Of a stretch of DNA of 64,000 nt, positions 54,381 to 63,209 are shown piece by piece. Made by a program: the position numbers and the translations under genes. Each line of letters opens with the position of its first letter. The stretch's first letter is position 1. Below the pieces are notes generated by a model. That model was not told where the DNA came from, did not search any database, and saw only the letters and a program-made list of their open reading frames with translations. Source of the DNA: Cytophagales bacterium (GTDB lineage Bacteria; Bacteroidota; Bacteroidia; Cytophagales; Spirosomataceae); NCBI GenBank assembly GCA_013298865.1, contig JAAFJL010000002.1, forward strand, positions 1 to 64,000. The letters run 5' to 3'.

Positions 54381-54542
54381 TAGACTTCCTGCGAAAGTGT
54401 TTGAAGTTGCAAAACAGTATATTTTCGACTACAAACGAAGAAATTTTTTCAACCGTAGCGATGCTATGCTCTCAAAATTTTATTCGTTTTCACTCGAAAA
54501 TTCACTATTTTTCAATCACCAAACACTTTCGCAGGAAGCCTA
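54381..54542. repeat. 162-bp imperfect palindrome (MITE-like)
   Basis: Terminal arms of 23 bases (54381-54403 and 54520-54542) match in 22 positions, including 19 perfect bases (CTTCCTGCGAAAGTGTTTG and its complement). Pairing continues inward through ATTTTCGA and AAACGAA segments to a small central hairpin (TAGC-GAT-GCTA). The whole element can fold into one long hairpin. It fills most of the gap between parC and the Nudix gene. No transposase is encoded and no clear target duplication is seen. Confidence 0.75.
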
Positions 54543-54565
54543 TTGTAAAAATAATAATTTATTGA

Positions 54566-55198
54566 TTAATTTTCAATACCTGAGATAAGCTCTAATAATT
54601 CGGAAATCATCATCGCTGTTGCTCCCCAAACTACATTTTCTTGAATATTATAATGTGGAGCATCAATTTCGTAACCTCTAACATTAATGATTTTACGACT
54701 TATAATTGAAGGATTACTCATTTCTTTTAAAGGTATTTCAAAAATTCTATCTACTTCTTTCGCATCTGGATAAAAATCTGGTCTGTAAGAAATATATCCA
54801 ATTACTGGTTGCACCGTAAAGTTGGATGGTGGAATAAAAAGTTCAGTAAGCTGTCCTAAAATTTTCACGTCAATTGCCTTAATTCCTATTTCTTCTTGGG
54901 CTTCTCTGAGTGCAGTTCTATTCAAATTTTCATCCTCTTTCTCTACACCTCCACCAGGAAAAGCCATCTGTCCACCATGAACACCATCATAGGCAGGTCT
55001 AAGAATTAAAGGCAGATAAATTTCTCCTTGGGATGGATAAAATAAAATTAAAACACCACTTTTTCGAGTTTTTTCATTTGGTTCAGTCTGTAACTTCAAC
55101 CTTGAAGTAGAAGCCATTTTCAAATGAGCAGGCTTCCCAGGGAGAGGATTTTGCAGGCGTAAACGAAGTTGTTCTATAAAATTATTTAGTTTATCCAT
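54566..55198 (-). CDS. Nudix hydrolase, CoA pyrophosphatase-like
   Basis: 210 residues when started at MDKLNNFIEQLRLRLQNPLPG; the frame stays open to 55267 but the added part is not conserved-looking. The Nudix box GVEKEDENLNRTALREAQEEIGI fits Gx5Ex7REUxEExGU exactly and is preceded by MAFPGG. The upstream KSGVLILFYPSQGEIYLPLILRP and the LTELFIPPSNFTVQPVIGY segment downstream are typical of the NudL/YeaB CoA diphosphatase group. It is cytoplasmic. Confidence 0.9.
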   Translation of the reverse strand: MDKLNNFIEQLRLRLQNPLPGKPAHLKMASTSRLKLQTEPNEKTRKSGVLILFYPSQGEIYLPLILRPAYDGVHGGQMAFPGGGVEKEDENLNRTALREAQEEIGIKAIDVKILGQLTELFIPPSNFTVQPVIGYISYRPDFYPDAKEVDRIFEIPLKEMSNPSIISRKIINVRGYEIDAPHYNIQENVVWGATAMMISELLELISGIEN

Positions 55199-55379
55199 GA
55201 AGTAATTTAGCAGGTAAGGAATTGGAAAATTTTGTAGATAATAAAAGAATGAAATCTGCTTTTCCAAAAATTAGAAATCAAATTAAATTAGCCTTTCAAA
55301 GTGGTATGTTCTAACAAAATAAGTCAAATTTGAGAAAATTTCCAAGTCAAATTTTTATCATTTGTTCTGAATCTAAAAC

Positions 55380-55413
55380 AAAAAAGGCATATCCTTGCGG
55401 ATACACCTTTTTT
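55380..55413. terminator. bidirectional intrinsic terminator
   Basis: AAAAAAGGCATATCC (55380-55394) pairs with GGATACACCTTTTTT (55399-55413) around TTGC, with a two-base internal mismatch. It gives A- and T-runs on both sides. It serves the TM2-domain gene on the minus strand, which ends 25 bases away. Confidence 0.8.
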
Positions 55414-55437
55414 GTTTTCAAAGACAATAATATTTAA

Positions 55438-56073
55438 TTAGTTATATGAACCATCTTTTGGCTCAAGGTCTTTGATAATAATTCTGATTAAGTCAATGAA
55501 AGTCCAAATACCTAAACCGCCTAATGTCAATAACTGTACAACACCTTGCCAAGTATATCCTAAGTAGAAACGGTGAATACCGATACCACCCAAGAATAAA
55601 CATAACAATAATGCTGCTACCCAGCTTTTGTCGCCATCAACAGGAACACTTTTTCCTTTAGCAACTTGCTTTTGAGCAGCTTTCAATACAAATTTCTCTT
55701 TGAAAGTAAGGCTTTTACCAGTAGCTTCTTTGATTTTAGAAGAATTAAGAGCTAAAAATTCAGCTTTTGAGCTTACCTTAACACCTTTGAAGCTATAAAC
55801 TTTTTCTTGTGTGTTATTTGCGATAGTATTATTCTCAGCTACTGCTTTATCCAAAATTGAAGTTGAAGTAACATTCTGAGATTCTACAATTGAAGCTGTT
55901 GCAACTTCAGTTGATGGTGTTGCTACTACTTCCTGAACTGGAGTTGCTTGTGTTTTCTTAGGCTGTGCGTAAGAAACTACATTTGATTTTTGAAAAGAAC
56001 CGAACTCTTTTCTTTGGCAAGAAGATGCCAAAATCACTAAACCTGAGAATAAAAATAATAATGATTTTTTCAT
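55438..56073 (-). CDS. TM2-domain lipoprotein
   Basis: A 211-residue protein. A lipoprotein signal peptide ends in LASSC with acceptor C19. A Thr/Val/Ser-rich, low-complexity middle follows (about 25-140). The C-terminal TM2 domain (about 145-200) has two membrane helices and the diagnostic LGGIGIHRFYLGYTWQG loop. TM2 proteins are widespread in Bacteroidota and of unknown role. Having both a lipid anchor and two membrane helices is typical here. The 260-base gap upstream holds only AT-rich sequence and the divergent promoter region of xylB. Confidence 0.88.
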   Translation of the reverse strand: MKKSLLFLFSGLVILASSCQRKEFGSFQKSNVVSYAQPKKTQATPVQEVVATPSTEVATASIVESQNVTSTSILDKAVAENNTIANNTQEKVYSFKGVKVSSKAEFLALNSSKIKEATGKSLTFKEKFVLKAAQKQVAKGKSVPVDGDKSWVAALLLCLFLGGIGIHRFYLGYTWQGVVQLLTLGGLGIWTFIDLIRIIIKDLEPKDGSYN

Positions 56074-56252
56074 AAGTGTTATTTTTTGTTTAAGTGGGAT
56101 ATTGAATTGTCTTTGAAAAACTTTGACAATATAGTTACATTTTTTCTATTATTAAAATTTGAGATTTTTATATTCATTTTTAAATTTATTAAGCGTACAA
56201 AATCAATACATCACTATTTTGAAAAGTACGGATGTATCAGATAAAAAATTAA

Positions 56253-56260
56253 TAAATTTG
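56253..56260 (+). promoter_or_regulatory. putative -7 box upstream of xylB
   Basis: TAAATTTG fits TAnnTTTG, 73 bases before the ATG. The nearest upstream TTTG (56218-56221) is 31 bases away, too far for a standard -33 element. The rest of the gap 56074-56333 shows nothing else I can name. Confidence 0.35.
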
Positions 56261-56333
56261 TCAAAAATGCTTAGAAAACTCTCTATCAACTCTATTATCA
56301 GAAAACAGTCGTTAAACAGGAACACATAAAAAA

Positions 56334-57824
56334 ATGCTTTTACTCGGAATAGACTTAGGAACATCATCAATCAAAGCGTCTGTTGTGGATGCAGAAACTG
56401 GCAACTTGCTCGCCTCGGCACAATATCCAGAAATTGAAAATACCATTTCTTCTCCACAAGAAGGTTGGGCTGAACAAGCTCCCGAAATGTGGTGGGACTG
56501 TGTCCAGAAGGCAGTTCAAAAATGCAATGCTCTTCAAAAATATAACCCAAAAGATATTTCTGCCATCGGGATTGCTTACCAAATGCACGGCTTGGTGATG
56601 ATTGATAGAAATTTATCAGTTTTGCGACCATCAATTATTTGGTGTGATAGCAGAGCCGTCAATACTGGAGCAAAGGCTTTTGATAAAATTGGGCATGAAA
56701 AATCATTATCACATTTGTTGAATTCCCCAGGAAATTTTACTGCTTCTAAATTAGCTTGGGTGAAAGAAAATGAACCTAAAGTTTACGGCTCAACTTTCAA
56801 GATTATGCTGCCAGGGGATTATATTTCAATGATGTTGACGGGCGAAATAACTACTTCAAATTCTGCTTTATCCGAAGGAATTTTCTGGGATTTCAAGACC
56901 AATACAGTTTCAGAAGATATTATGAAGGTTTATGGGTTTCCCATGAATATTCTGCCTGAAATTCGTCCTGTATTTTCTAATCATGGAGGACTTAAAAGTT
57001 CAATTGCAGATGCTTTAGGACTAAAAGCAGGTACTCCTGTAACTTACAAAGCTGGCGACCAACCCAATAATGCACTGTCTCTCAATGTGTTAGACCCTGG
57101 TGAGTTCGCTGCAACTGCTGGTACTTCTGGAGTTGTTTATGCTGTGTCTGATGTTGTTAGTTATGATCCAGAATCAAGGGTTAATACCTTTGCACACGTC
57201 AATCATCAGATGGATAATCAGAATCGTTTGGGTTCATTACTTTGTATCAATGGAACTGGTATTTTGAATCGTTGGGTACGTGATAATGTGGCAAACGGAA
57301 TGTCTTACCAAGAAATGAATCCATTGGCTTCTTCCATAAAAATTGGTTCTGAGGGTTTGAGTATTTTGCCTTTTGGAAATGGTGCTGAAAGAGTTTTGGG
57401 CAATAAAACGGTAGGCTCTGTTTTCTCAGGAATTAATTTTAATGTCCATTCAAAAGGGCATATCATCCGTGCGGCACAAGAAGGAATAGCATTTTCTTTG
57501 AAATACGGTATGGACATTATGGCAGAAAACGGAACAAGTCCGTCTGTGATTCGTGCAGGAAAAGCCAATATGTTTCTGAGTGATATTTTCTCGAAAACTT
57601 TGGTTGATTCTACTGGAGTAAGCGTTGAATTGTATGACACTGATGGAGCAAAAGGTGCTGCTTTGGGGGCAGGAATTGGCATTTCTTATTTCAAAAAACC
57701 AAAAGAGGCGTTCGTAAATATGAAAAAAATAGGCGTAATTGAGCCAGATTTCAAGCAAAAAGAAGTTTACGAAAATATTTATGGTACTTGGAAAAGCTAT
57801 TTAGAAAAGAATATTAGAGAGTAG
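56334..57824 (+). CDS. xylB: xylulokinase (FGGY carbohydrate kinase)
   Basis: A 496-residue FGGY kinase. LLGIDLGTSSIKASVVD is the phosphate-1 motif and AYQMHGLVMID the xylulokinase-specific MHG segment. YKAGDQPNNALS contains the catalytic Asp and GTSGVVYA is the phosphate-2 loop. The C-terminal GAKGAALGAGIG-like ATP contact is also present. It phosphorylates D-xylulose for the pentose phosphate pathway. No xylose isomerase gene is adjacent in the window. Length is normal. Confidence 0.93.
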   Translation: MLLLGIDLGTSSIKASVVDAETGNLLASAQYPEIENTISSPQEGWAEQAPEMWWDCVQKAVQKCNALQKYNPKDISAIGIAYQMHGLVMIDRNLSVLRPSIIWCDSRAVNTGAKAFDKIGHEKSLSHLLNSPGNFTASKLAWVKENEPKVYGSTFKIMLPGDYISMMLTGEITTSNSALSEGIFWDFKTNTVSEDIMKVYGFPMNILPEIRPVFSNHGGLKSSIADALGLKAGTPVTYKAGDQPNNALSLNVLDPGEFAATAGTSGVVYAVSDVVSYDPESRVNTFAHVNHQMDNQNRLGSLLCINGTGILNRWVRDNVANGMSYQEMNPLASSIKIGSEGLSILPFGNGAERVLGNKTVGSVFSGINFNVHSKGHIIRAAQEGIAFSLKYGMDIMAENGTSPSVIRAGKANMFLSDIFSKTLVDSTGVSVELYDTDGAKGAALGAGIGISYFKKPKEAFVNMKKIGVIEPDFKQKEVYENIYGTWKSYLEKNIRE

Positions 57825-57829
57825 TTTTA

Positions 57830-57892
57830 GTTTTTCGTTGCTCGATTTTCGATGTTAGGATTGCATATTCCGAAAATCAAGCAACGAAAAAC
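57830..57892. terminator. 22-bp-stem hairpin after xylB
   Basis: GTTTTTCGTTGCTCGATTTTCG at 57830-57851 (22 bases, one of them mismatched) pairs with 57871-57892 around a 19-base loop, 5 bases after the xylB stop. It probably acts as the end of the xylB transcript. The GTTGCTCG/CGAGCAAC text recurs at once after the hairpin (57892-57900), a hint of dispersed repeat origin. Confidence 0.55.
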
Positions 57893-57910
57893 GAGCAACA
57901 AACAACGAAT

Positions 57911-58975
57911 ATGCAGATTTATAAAATCAAAAGTAATAGCACCCAAACAAATCCTGTTCGGGTGCTTGTCATTTACACAGGCGGGACTTTGGGGATGGTC
58001 TGGGATAATCAGAGCAATGGATTAGTACCTTTTGATTTTGCCCAAATTCCAGATAATTTACCTGAAATAAAGCGTTTGAATTTCGAGGTTAATGTACTGA
58101 CTTTCAAAGACTTATTAGATTCCTCAAATATGAAACCTGAGCATTGGATAAGGATGGCAAAAGTTATTAAAGAAAATTATAATCAATACGATAGTTTTGT
58201 CATTTTGCATGGTACTGACACGATGGCTTATACGGCTTCAGCATTAAGTTATCTATTAGAAAACCTGAATAAACCTGTCATTCTCACGGGAGCTCAATTG
58301 CCGATTGGTGTTGCTCGGACAGATGCAAAGGAAAATTTTATTACCGCTCTTGAAATTGCAGCTGCTCAACAAAATCATCATCCCATTGTACCAGAGGTTT
58401 GTATTTATTTTAATTCCCTCCTTTTGCGTGGAAACCGTGCCAGAAAGCACGAGAGCGTACAATTCAACGCTTTTGAGTCTGAAAATTATCCTGTTTTAGC
58501 CGAAGCTGGGGTAAATATTGAGTACAATTTCCCTTACATCCGTCATTATAAAAGTCATCCTTTACCATTGGAAGTTCATGAAAATGTGGATGAAAATGTA
58601 GTAATTCTGAAACTATTTCCAGGGATTTCAGCATCTGTTATTGAGAGTATTTTTTCAATTGAAGGGCTAAGAGGAATTGTCTTGGAAACCTACGGTGCAG
58701 GCAACGCTCCGACAGATGCTTGGTTTTTGGAAGCAGTAAAAAAAGCGATAGATAAAGGAATTATTTTCTTCAATGTTTCACAATGCAATGGCGGAAAAGT
58801 CACACAAGGGCGATACCAAACAAGTCAGTATTTACAAGAAATTGGTGTAGTTAGTGGCAATGATATTACAGCAGAAGCTGCAATTACCAAACTCATGTTC
58901 GCATTAGGACAGAGGACTGATAATGAGAAAGTTAAAAAGATTTTAAAGACTCCGATTGTTGGGGAGATGAGTTGA
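57911..58975 (+). CDS. ansA: type I asparaginase
   Basis: A 354-residue cytoplasmic L-asparaginase, hydrolysing asparagine to aspartate and ammonia. VLVIYTGGTLGMV holds the first catalytic Thr, and ILHGTDTMAYTASAL the second Thr-Asp pair with the following lysine region (VILTGAQLPI). The C-terminal VVSGNDITAEAAITKLMFAL is family-typical. There is no signal peptide, which separates it from periplasmic type II enzymes. It is convergent with ruvC, 5 bases apart. Confidence 0.94.
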   Translation: MQIYKIKSNSTQTNPVRVLVIYTGGTLGMVWDNQSNGLVPFDFAQIPDNLPEIKRLNFEVNVLTFKDLLDSSNMKPEHWIRMAKVIKENYNQYDSFVILHGTDTMAYTASALSYLLENLNKPVILTGAQLPIGVARTDAKENFITALEIAAAQQNHHPIVPEVCIYFNSLLLRGNRARKHESVQFNAFESENYPVLAEAGVNIEYNFPYIRHYKSHPLPLEVHENVDENVVILKLFPGISASVIESIFSIEGLRGIVLETYGAGNAPTDAWFLEAVKKAIDKGIIFFNVSQCNGGKVTQGRYQTSQYLQEIGVVSGNDITAEAAITKLMFALGQRTDNEKVKKILKTPIVGEMS

Positions 58976-58980
58976 AACTT

Positions 58981-59544
58981 TCACTTCAACCTATCAGGAT
59001 TTTCATTCACAAATGCCCCCCAGCCTTTTTTTGTGCCTTTGTTTGTGGACATGATGCTTGTGCCATGAAAATGATGACATACTGCTATACCAAGTGCGTC
59101 AGTGGCGTCGAAGAGTTTGGAGTCTAATTTCATCTTCAATAAATGGTCTAACATTGCCGCTACTTGTTCTTTTGAGGCATTTCCGTTGCCAGTTACCGAC
59201 TGCTTTACGGTCTTAGGAGAATATTCTACAATAGGAATTTGTCTTGATAATGCAGCAGCCATAACCACGCCCTGAGCTCTACCTAATTTGAGCATTGATT
59301 GTACATTTTTTCCAAAAAATGGTGCTTCAATTGCCATTTCATCGGGCGAAAACTCTTCAATTACACTAATGATTCGTTCATAGATTTTCAGTAACTTAAC
59401 TTCCTGAGTCGTATATTTGCTAACGTTTATCACGCCATATTGTAAAACTTTCATGTTGCCTTTTTCAACCAAAATCACACCATAACCCATAAATCGAGTA
59501 CCTGGGTCAACCCCCAAAATTATTTTTTCTGTTTCTACTTTCAT
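58981..59544 (-). CDS. ruvC: crossover junction endodeoxyribonuclease RuvC
   Basis: A 187-residue Holliday junction resolvase of the RNase H fold. The first acid is D13 in ILGVDPGTRFMGYG. The second is Glu in EMAIEAPFFGKN, and the last pair lies in FDATDALGIAVCHHF. It cuts four-way junctions with RuvAB in recombination repair. The basic C-terminal tail is of normal length. ruvA and ruvB are not in the window. Confidence 0.95.
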   Translation of the reverse strand: MKVETEKIILGVDPGTRFMGYGVILVEKGNMKVLQYGVINVSKYTTQEVKLLKIYERIISVIEEFSPDEMAIEAPFFGKNVQSMLKLGRAQGVVMAAALSRQIPIVEYSPKTVKQSVTGNGNASKEQVAAMLDHLLKMKLDSKLFDATDALGIAVCHHFHGTSIMSTNKGTKKGWGAFVNENPDRLK

Positions 59545-59625
59545 AAATTTGTATGAGACCTCTCATACTTTATTTTAAAAATTCCGATAGTCGAAAATTG
59601 AAAAACGAACATCGCAAATTTATTG

Positions 59626-60615
59626 ATGCAAAATACAACCAATCCTTTGCCCCAAACAAGTTTTTTGAAAGAAAACCTTTTTTTATTACTCAAACTAATG
59701 CTGTTTGCTGGTATCGTTTGGGCGATTGTTGAGGTCTTCAAAAGTAAAGAACAACACTTGGGGAGTCTTTTGGCAGAATTACAAAGAATATTGACTTTAG
59801 AGAACCTTCCAAAATTGCTTTTAGCTGGCATTTTAGTAATTGCCAATTGGGGATTTGAAGCATTAAAATGGCAAAAATTAGCTCAGAAAATAACAAAAAT
59901 CACTTACTTAGAATCTTTCAAATCGGTACTTTTAGGGCTTTCATTGGGATTTTTTCTACCCGCAGTTATTGGAGATTCTTCAGCGAAAGTTTACAAACTT
60001 AAAACCCAAAGAAAAGCTGAAGGGGTCGGCGTTGTCTTGTTGGGCAACGGAATTCAGTTTTTTATTACACTGTTTTTGGGAACAATAGCTTACATGAATT
60101 TTGTAGGCGATTTTCCTGAAGTTCAAGCTAATTTTGGTGGAAAAATTTTATATATTCTATTGATAATCAGTACATTATTTGGCTTTCTGTTCTTTTTTAA
60201 TCTTTCTTACTTTTCAAAATTTTTAGCAAAAAAGTTTAGTTTTTTCTCAGTAAATTTTACGGTTTTTGAAGATTTTTCATTCAAAGACATTGCAGAATTG
60301 TTCATCATTGCAACGCTAAGGTATGCAGTTTTTACGATTCAGTTTTTGTTAACATTGTCAATTTTTCAAGTGGACTTACCAGTTGTAACGTTAATTGAAT
60401 TATCAAGTTTAGTCTTCTTTGCCAAAACAGTAATTCCTGCCTTACATTTCATCAGTGATTTAGGAATCCGTGAGTTATCCGCTTTATTTTTCTTTGGTTA
60501 TTATGAGGTTGAACCCGCAAAGGTGGTTTCTGCAACATTGATGGTTTGGTTAATAAATATCCTTTTCCCCGTAATAATCGGGTCTCTTCTTGTACTTTTT
60601 TCTCGCAAAAAATGA
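59626..60615 (+). CDS. lysylphosphatidylglycerol synthase TM-region-like membrane protein (UPF0104)
   Basis: A 329-residue polytopic protein with seven or eight helices. It begins at ATG 59626 (a TTG lies one codon before). The pattern LSLGFFLPAVIGDSSAKVYKL and the GVGVVLLGNGIQ helix match the LPG_synthase_TM/flippase-like family that moves or modifies lipids and lipid-linked sugars. It has no synthase domain. Its stop overlaps the start of a GT2 gene (ATGA), so the two are translated together. This suggests work on a lipid-linked sugar. Confidence 0.87.
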   Translation: MQNTTNPLPQTSFLKENLFLLLKLMLFAGIVWAIVEVFKSKEQHLGSLLAELQRILTLENLPKLLLAGILVIANWGFEALKWQKLAQKITKITYLESFKSVLLGLSLGFFLPAVIGDSSAKVYKLKTQRKAEGVGVVLLGNGIQFFITLFLGTIAYMNFVGDFPEVQANFGGKILYILLIISTLFGFLFFFNLSYFSKFLAKKFSFFSVNFTVFEDFSFKDIAELFIIATLRYAVFTIQFLLTLSIFQVDLPVVTLIELSSLVFFAKTVIPALHFISDLGIRELSALFFFGYYEVEPAKVVSATLMVWLINILFPVIIGSLLVLFSRKK

Positions 60616-61748
60616 TTGCTAATATACTGATATTGACAGCTTTAACATATTTTATTTTCACTTGCGTACTCATAATTATATGGCTACGTTTGAAAGTAAA
60701 TACAGAAACTTTTGCTCGAAAACCACTTCATAAAATTAGTGTAATCATTCCTGTCAGAAATGAAGAAGAGAATATAGCACAACTTTTGAATGACCTCAAA
60801 AATCAAACTTTTCCTGCTGAATTATTTGAAGTTTTGGTAGTTGATGATTCTTCAAGTGACAAAACTGCTTCGATTGTACAAGATTTTATTCATGAAAATA
60901 CACTAAGATGGAAGTTGATTTCTCAGACAGATTTTTCTGTGGCTTCTCCTAAAAAAAGAGCCATTCAATTAGCCATTGATAAATGTTCTGGGGACATCAT
61001 TATTACAACTGATGGTGATTGTAGTTTGGGTAAATATTGGCTTCAAAAAATTGAACAAGTCTTTGATAATCAAGATATTATACTCGTAAGTTCGCCTGTA
61101 ACTTTTTGGGCAGAGGGGAATTTGTTTCAAAAATTACAGACAATTGAATTTGGAAGTTTGGTAGCTTCGGGGGCTTGTTCGATTGCAATGGGATTTCCTT
61201 CCATGTGTAATGGTGCAAATTTGGCGTATCGGAAAGAGGCTTTTTTTGAGGTCGAAGGATTCTCAGGTAATGATGAATTAGCTTCGGGTGACGATGAGTT
61301 TTTGATGCACAAAATCGCTCAAAAACACCCTAATGGAATACACTTTTTGCAAGATAAAGATGTGATAGTGAGAACAAAAGCACAAAATAATTGGAATAAA
61401 TTTTATGCTCAACGTAAAAGATGGGCAAGTAAATGGTCTCATTATCAGATTATTAGCCCAAAAATTTTAGCAATTTTTATTTTTCTGAGTAATTTTTCAA
61501 TTTTAGTTTCAGCAGTTTTAGCATTTTCACAAACGATAGATTTTAATGAATTCCTAACAATTATCTCTCTCAAATTTTCATCAGAATTCATTTTTTTAAG
61601 CTTAGTTTGTAACTTTTTAGGACATTCTTCAAAAATTATTCTGATTCCATTCACACAAATTATCTATCCATTTTATGTTACATTTTTTGGTTTACTTGCC
61701 CAAGGTAAAAACAAAAAATATGAGTGGAAAGGGCGGTTATTGAAGTAA
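60612..61748 (+). CDS. membrane GT2 glycosyltransferase
   Basis: 378 residues from the ATG that overlaps the preceding stop; the frame opens earlier at 60546 but inside the upstream gene. One N-terminal helix (about 3-22) precedes the GT2 domain: ISVIIPVRNEEENIAQLL, VVDDSSSDKTAS, TTDGDCSLG as metal site, and QRKRWASKW as the QxxRW-like motif. Three C-terminal membrane helices follow. It resembles the GT2 at 41420-42448, including a shared ending W-K-G-R. It ends 8 bases before the convergent lipoprotein gene. Confidence 0.9.
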   Translation: MIANILILTALTYFIFTCVLIIIWLRLKVNTETFARKPLHKISVIIPVRNEEENIAQLLNDLKNQTFPAELFEVLVVDDSSSDKTASIVQDFIHENTLRWKLISQTDFSVASPKKRAIQLAIDKCSGDIIITTDGDCSLGKYWLQKIEQVFDNQDIILVSSPVTFWAEGNLFQKLQTIEFGSLVASGACSIAMGFPSMCNGANLAYRKEAFFEVEGFSGNDELASGDDEFLMHKIAQKHPNGIHFLQDKDVIVRTKAQNNWNKFYAQRKRWASKWSHYQIISPKILAIFIFLSNFSILVSAVLAFSQTIDFNEFLTIISLKFSSEFIFLSLVCNFLGHSSKIILIPFTQIIYPFYVTFFGLLAQGKNKKYEWKGRLLK

Positions 61749-61756
61749 GTTGTTAC

Positions 61757-63049
61757 CTACAAGTTTATCACAAAATGCCCTACAAAAGCATGGCGTTCAA
61801 ATGATAAAATCCAGCAGTGTAATTTGGTTTTATCCTTTTCGTCAAAATGAAATAAAGGTCCATCAATTCCAACTTTGTGGCTGTCTAACCAATTATTTTT
61901 ATCGTCTAACAAAAAGGCATAAAATCCATTGTCTTTGGTTAAATGTTTTTGCTGAAAATCAAAGGTTTCGTAAAAAGAGTGGTTGGCGATCCCCATAGAT
62001 GTCTGCCAACCGTCGTTGGCAATATCAATTGGCAACGTTGGAATCAAACTCATATCCATTCCGCCAATGATAAATTTCGTGATGGTTTTTGGGTCTTTGT
62101 TACTAAGAAATATGAATTCAAGCTCTTCTGATTCTTTTCCTAAAGCATTGATAATCTGACGCTTATTAACTTTTTGTAGAATTCCCAATCTACTTAATTC
62201 TGTCTTTCTTGGGTCTTTGGTATTGTAAAAGCCTGGTATTGAGAATGTCGCAAAAGTGGTTGAATCATTTAGCAAATCATCCATTTTGTTTACTACTTTC
62301 GGACAAACTATATTTTTCCTTTTTCTCAAACGCTCTCCATTCAGAGGATACATTTCTTGATTTTTTACAACAAACTCAACTTCTTTTTCTGATTTAACTT
62401 GTCGTATTTTCTGTAAATCTATCAATTTAGACGGCGGGTCAATCCAATTTTCCATACCTTTTCTGAAAGTATCGAAACTCAATTGATTCCGAGTTTCAAA
62501 CATTTCGGCGTATAAATCATTGGGGAAATTGAACCAACATTGCCAAAAAAGTTTGTCTTTTCCATCGGTATCTTTCGCATAAACGAGCATTTCCCATAAA
62601 TAAGAGTTCAGGCAATTTCTTGCTAAATCAACTCGTGTAATTTGCATTCCACTTTTTCCAGAAACCGAAAATTGCTTTGTATTAAACTGAACCTGTTGGC
62701 GGTTCCATTCTTGATTAATTACTCCAATATATGTCAAATACTCATCTTTTTTTATCCAATCTGGTGCAGTAGGCATCATTTCGAGCAAGGGAAGGTTATT
62801 CAACGTTATTTTACAAAGACTGTCTTCTTGGGAAATCAAGTCTAAATCAAACAAATTACTCCCCTTATCTTTCAATAAAATAGTGCTGAAATACTGCTGT
62901 TTGGCGGCTGAATGTCTTGATTCCAGATTCGGATTATCTGGATATTCAGTATCAGTCATTTCTTTAACAGGAATTTCATAAACTCCATCTTGCTTTTTTG
63001 AACATGACAAAATAGAAATCAACAAGATAAAAAGAGTGGCTTTTTTCAT
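61757..63049 (-). CDS. lipoprotein of unknown function next to a susD-like gene
   Basis: A 430-residue lipoprotein. The signal peptide ends in ISILSCSK with acceptor C16. The mature part has strands and tryptophans (FWQCWFNFPNDLYAEMF, WILSFERHAFVGHFVIN) but no motif I know. The N-terminal region lies near IPVKEMTDTEYPDNP. It is on the same strand as the partial susD-like gene that precedes it, 160 bases apart, and so may be a surface glycan-binding protein of a second transport locus. That role rests on position. Confidence 0.75.
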   Translation of the reverse strand: MKKATLFILLISILSCSKKQDGVYEIPVKEMTDTEYPDNPNLESRHSAAKQQYFSTILLKDKGSNLFDLDLISQEDSLCKITLNNLPLLEMMPTAPDWIKKDEYLTYIGVINQEWNRQQVQFNTKQFSVSGKSGMQITRVDLARNCLNSYLWEMLVYAKDTDGKDKLFWQCWFNFPNDLYAEMFETRNQLSFDTFRKGMENWIDPPSKLIDLQKIRQVKSEKEVEFVVKNQEMYPLNGERLRKRKNIVCPKVVNKMDDLLNDSTTFATFSIPGFYNTKDPRKTELSRLGILQKVNKRQIINALGKESEELEFIFLSNKDPKTITKFIIGGMDMSLIPTLPIDIANDGWQTSMGIANHSFYETFDFQQKHLTKDNGFYAFLLDDKNNWLDSHKVGIDGPLFHFDEKDKTKLHCWILSFERHAFVGHFVINL

Positions 63050-63095
63050 TTTAGAAACTTATTATGGAACGAGTTAAAAAAAACTGTAACAATTT

Positions 63096-63185
63096 AACTT
63101 AGAGGTTTAGAGAGTTAGAGTTAATATTTTGCCTTTTTTCTAATCCTCTAAGTTTCACTTAGGCGAAATCTTTGTTTAATTTCGC
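63096..63185. repeat. two inverted repeats between the lipoprotein and susD-like genes
   Basis: AACTTAGAGG (63096-63105) pairs exactly with CCTCTAAGTT (63145-63154). GCGAAAT (63163-63169) pairs with ATTTCGC (63179-63185). The second could form a small hairpin after the susD-like stop at 63210 on the minus strand. There is no U-run, so termination is uncertain. Confidence 0.5.
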
Positions 63186-63209
63186 TATAAGGCTATTTTT
63201 TACCTGTTC

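Noticed and set aside
54397-54588. Open frame of 63 codons across the palindrome
   Set aside because: It is made of the palindromic repeat and runs antisense into the Nudix gene.
59541-59846. Open frame of 101 codons on the minus strand overlapping the flippase-like gene
   Set aside because: It is antisense to a better-supported membrane protein, and its start does not fit the neighbouring ruvC gene.
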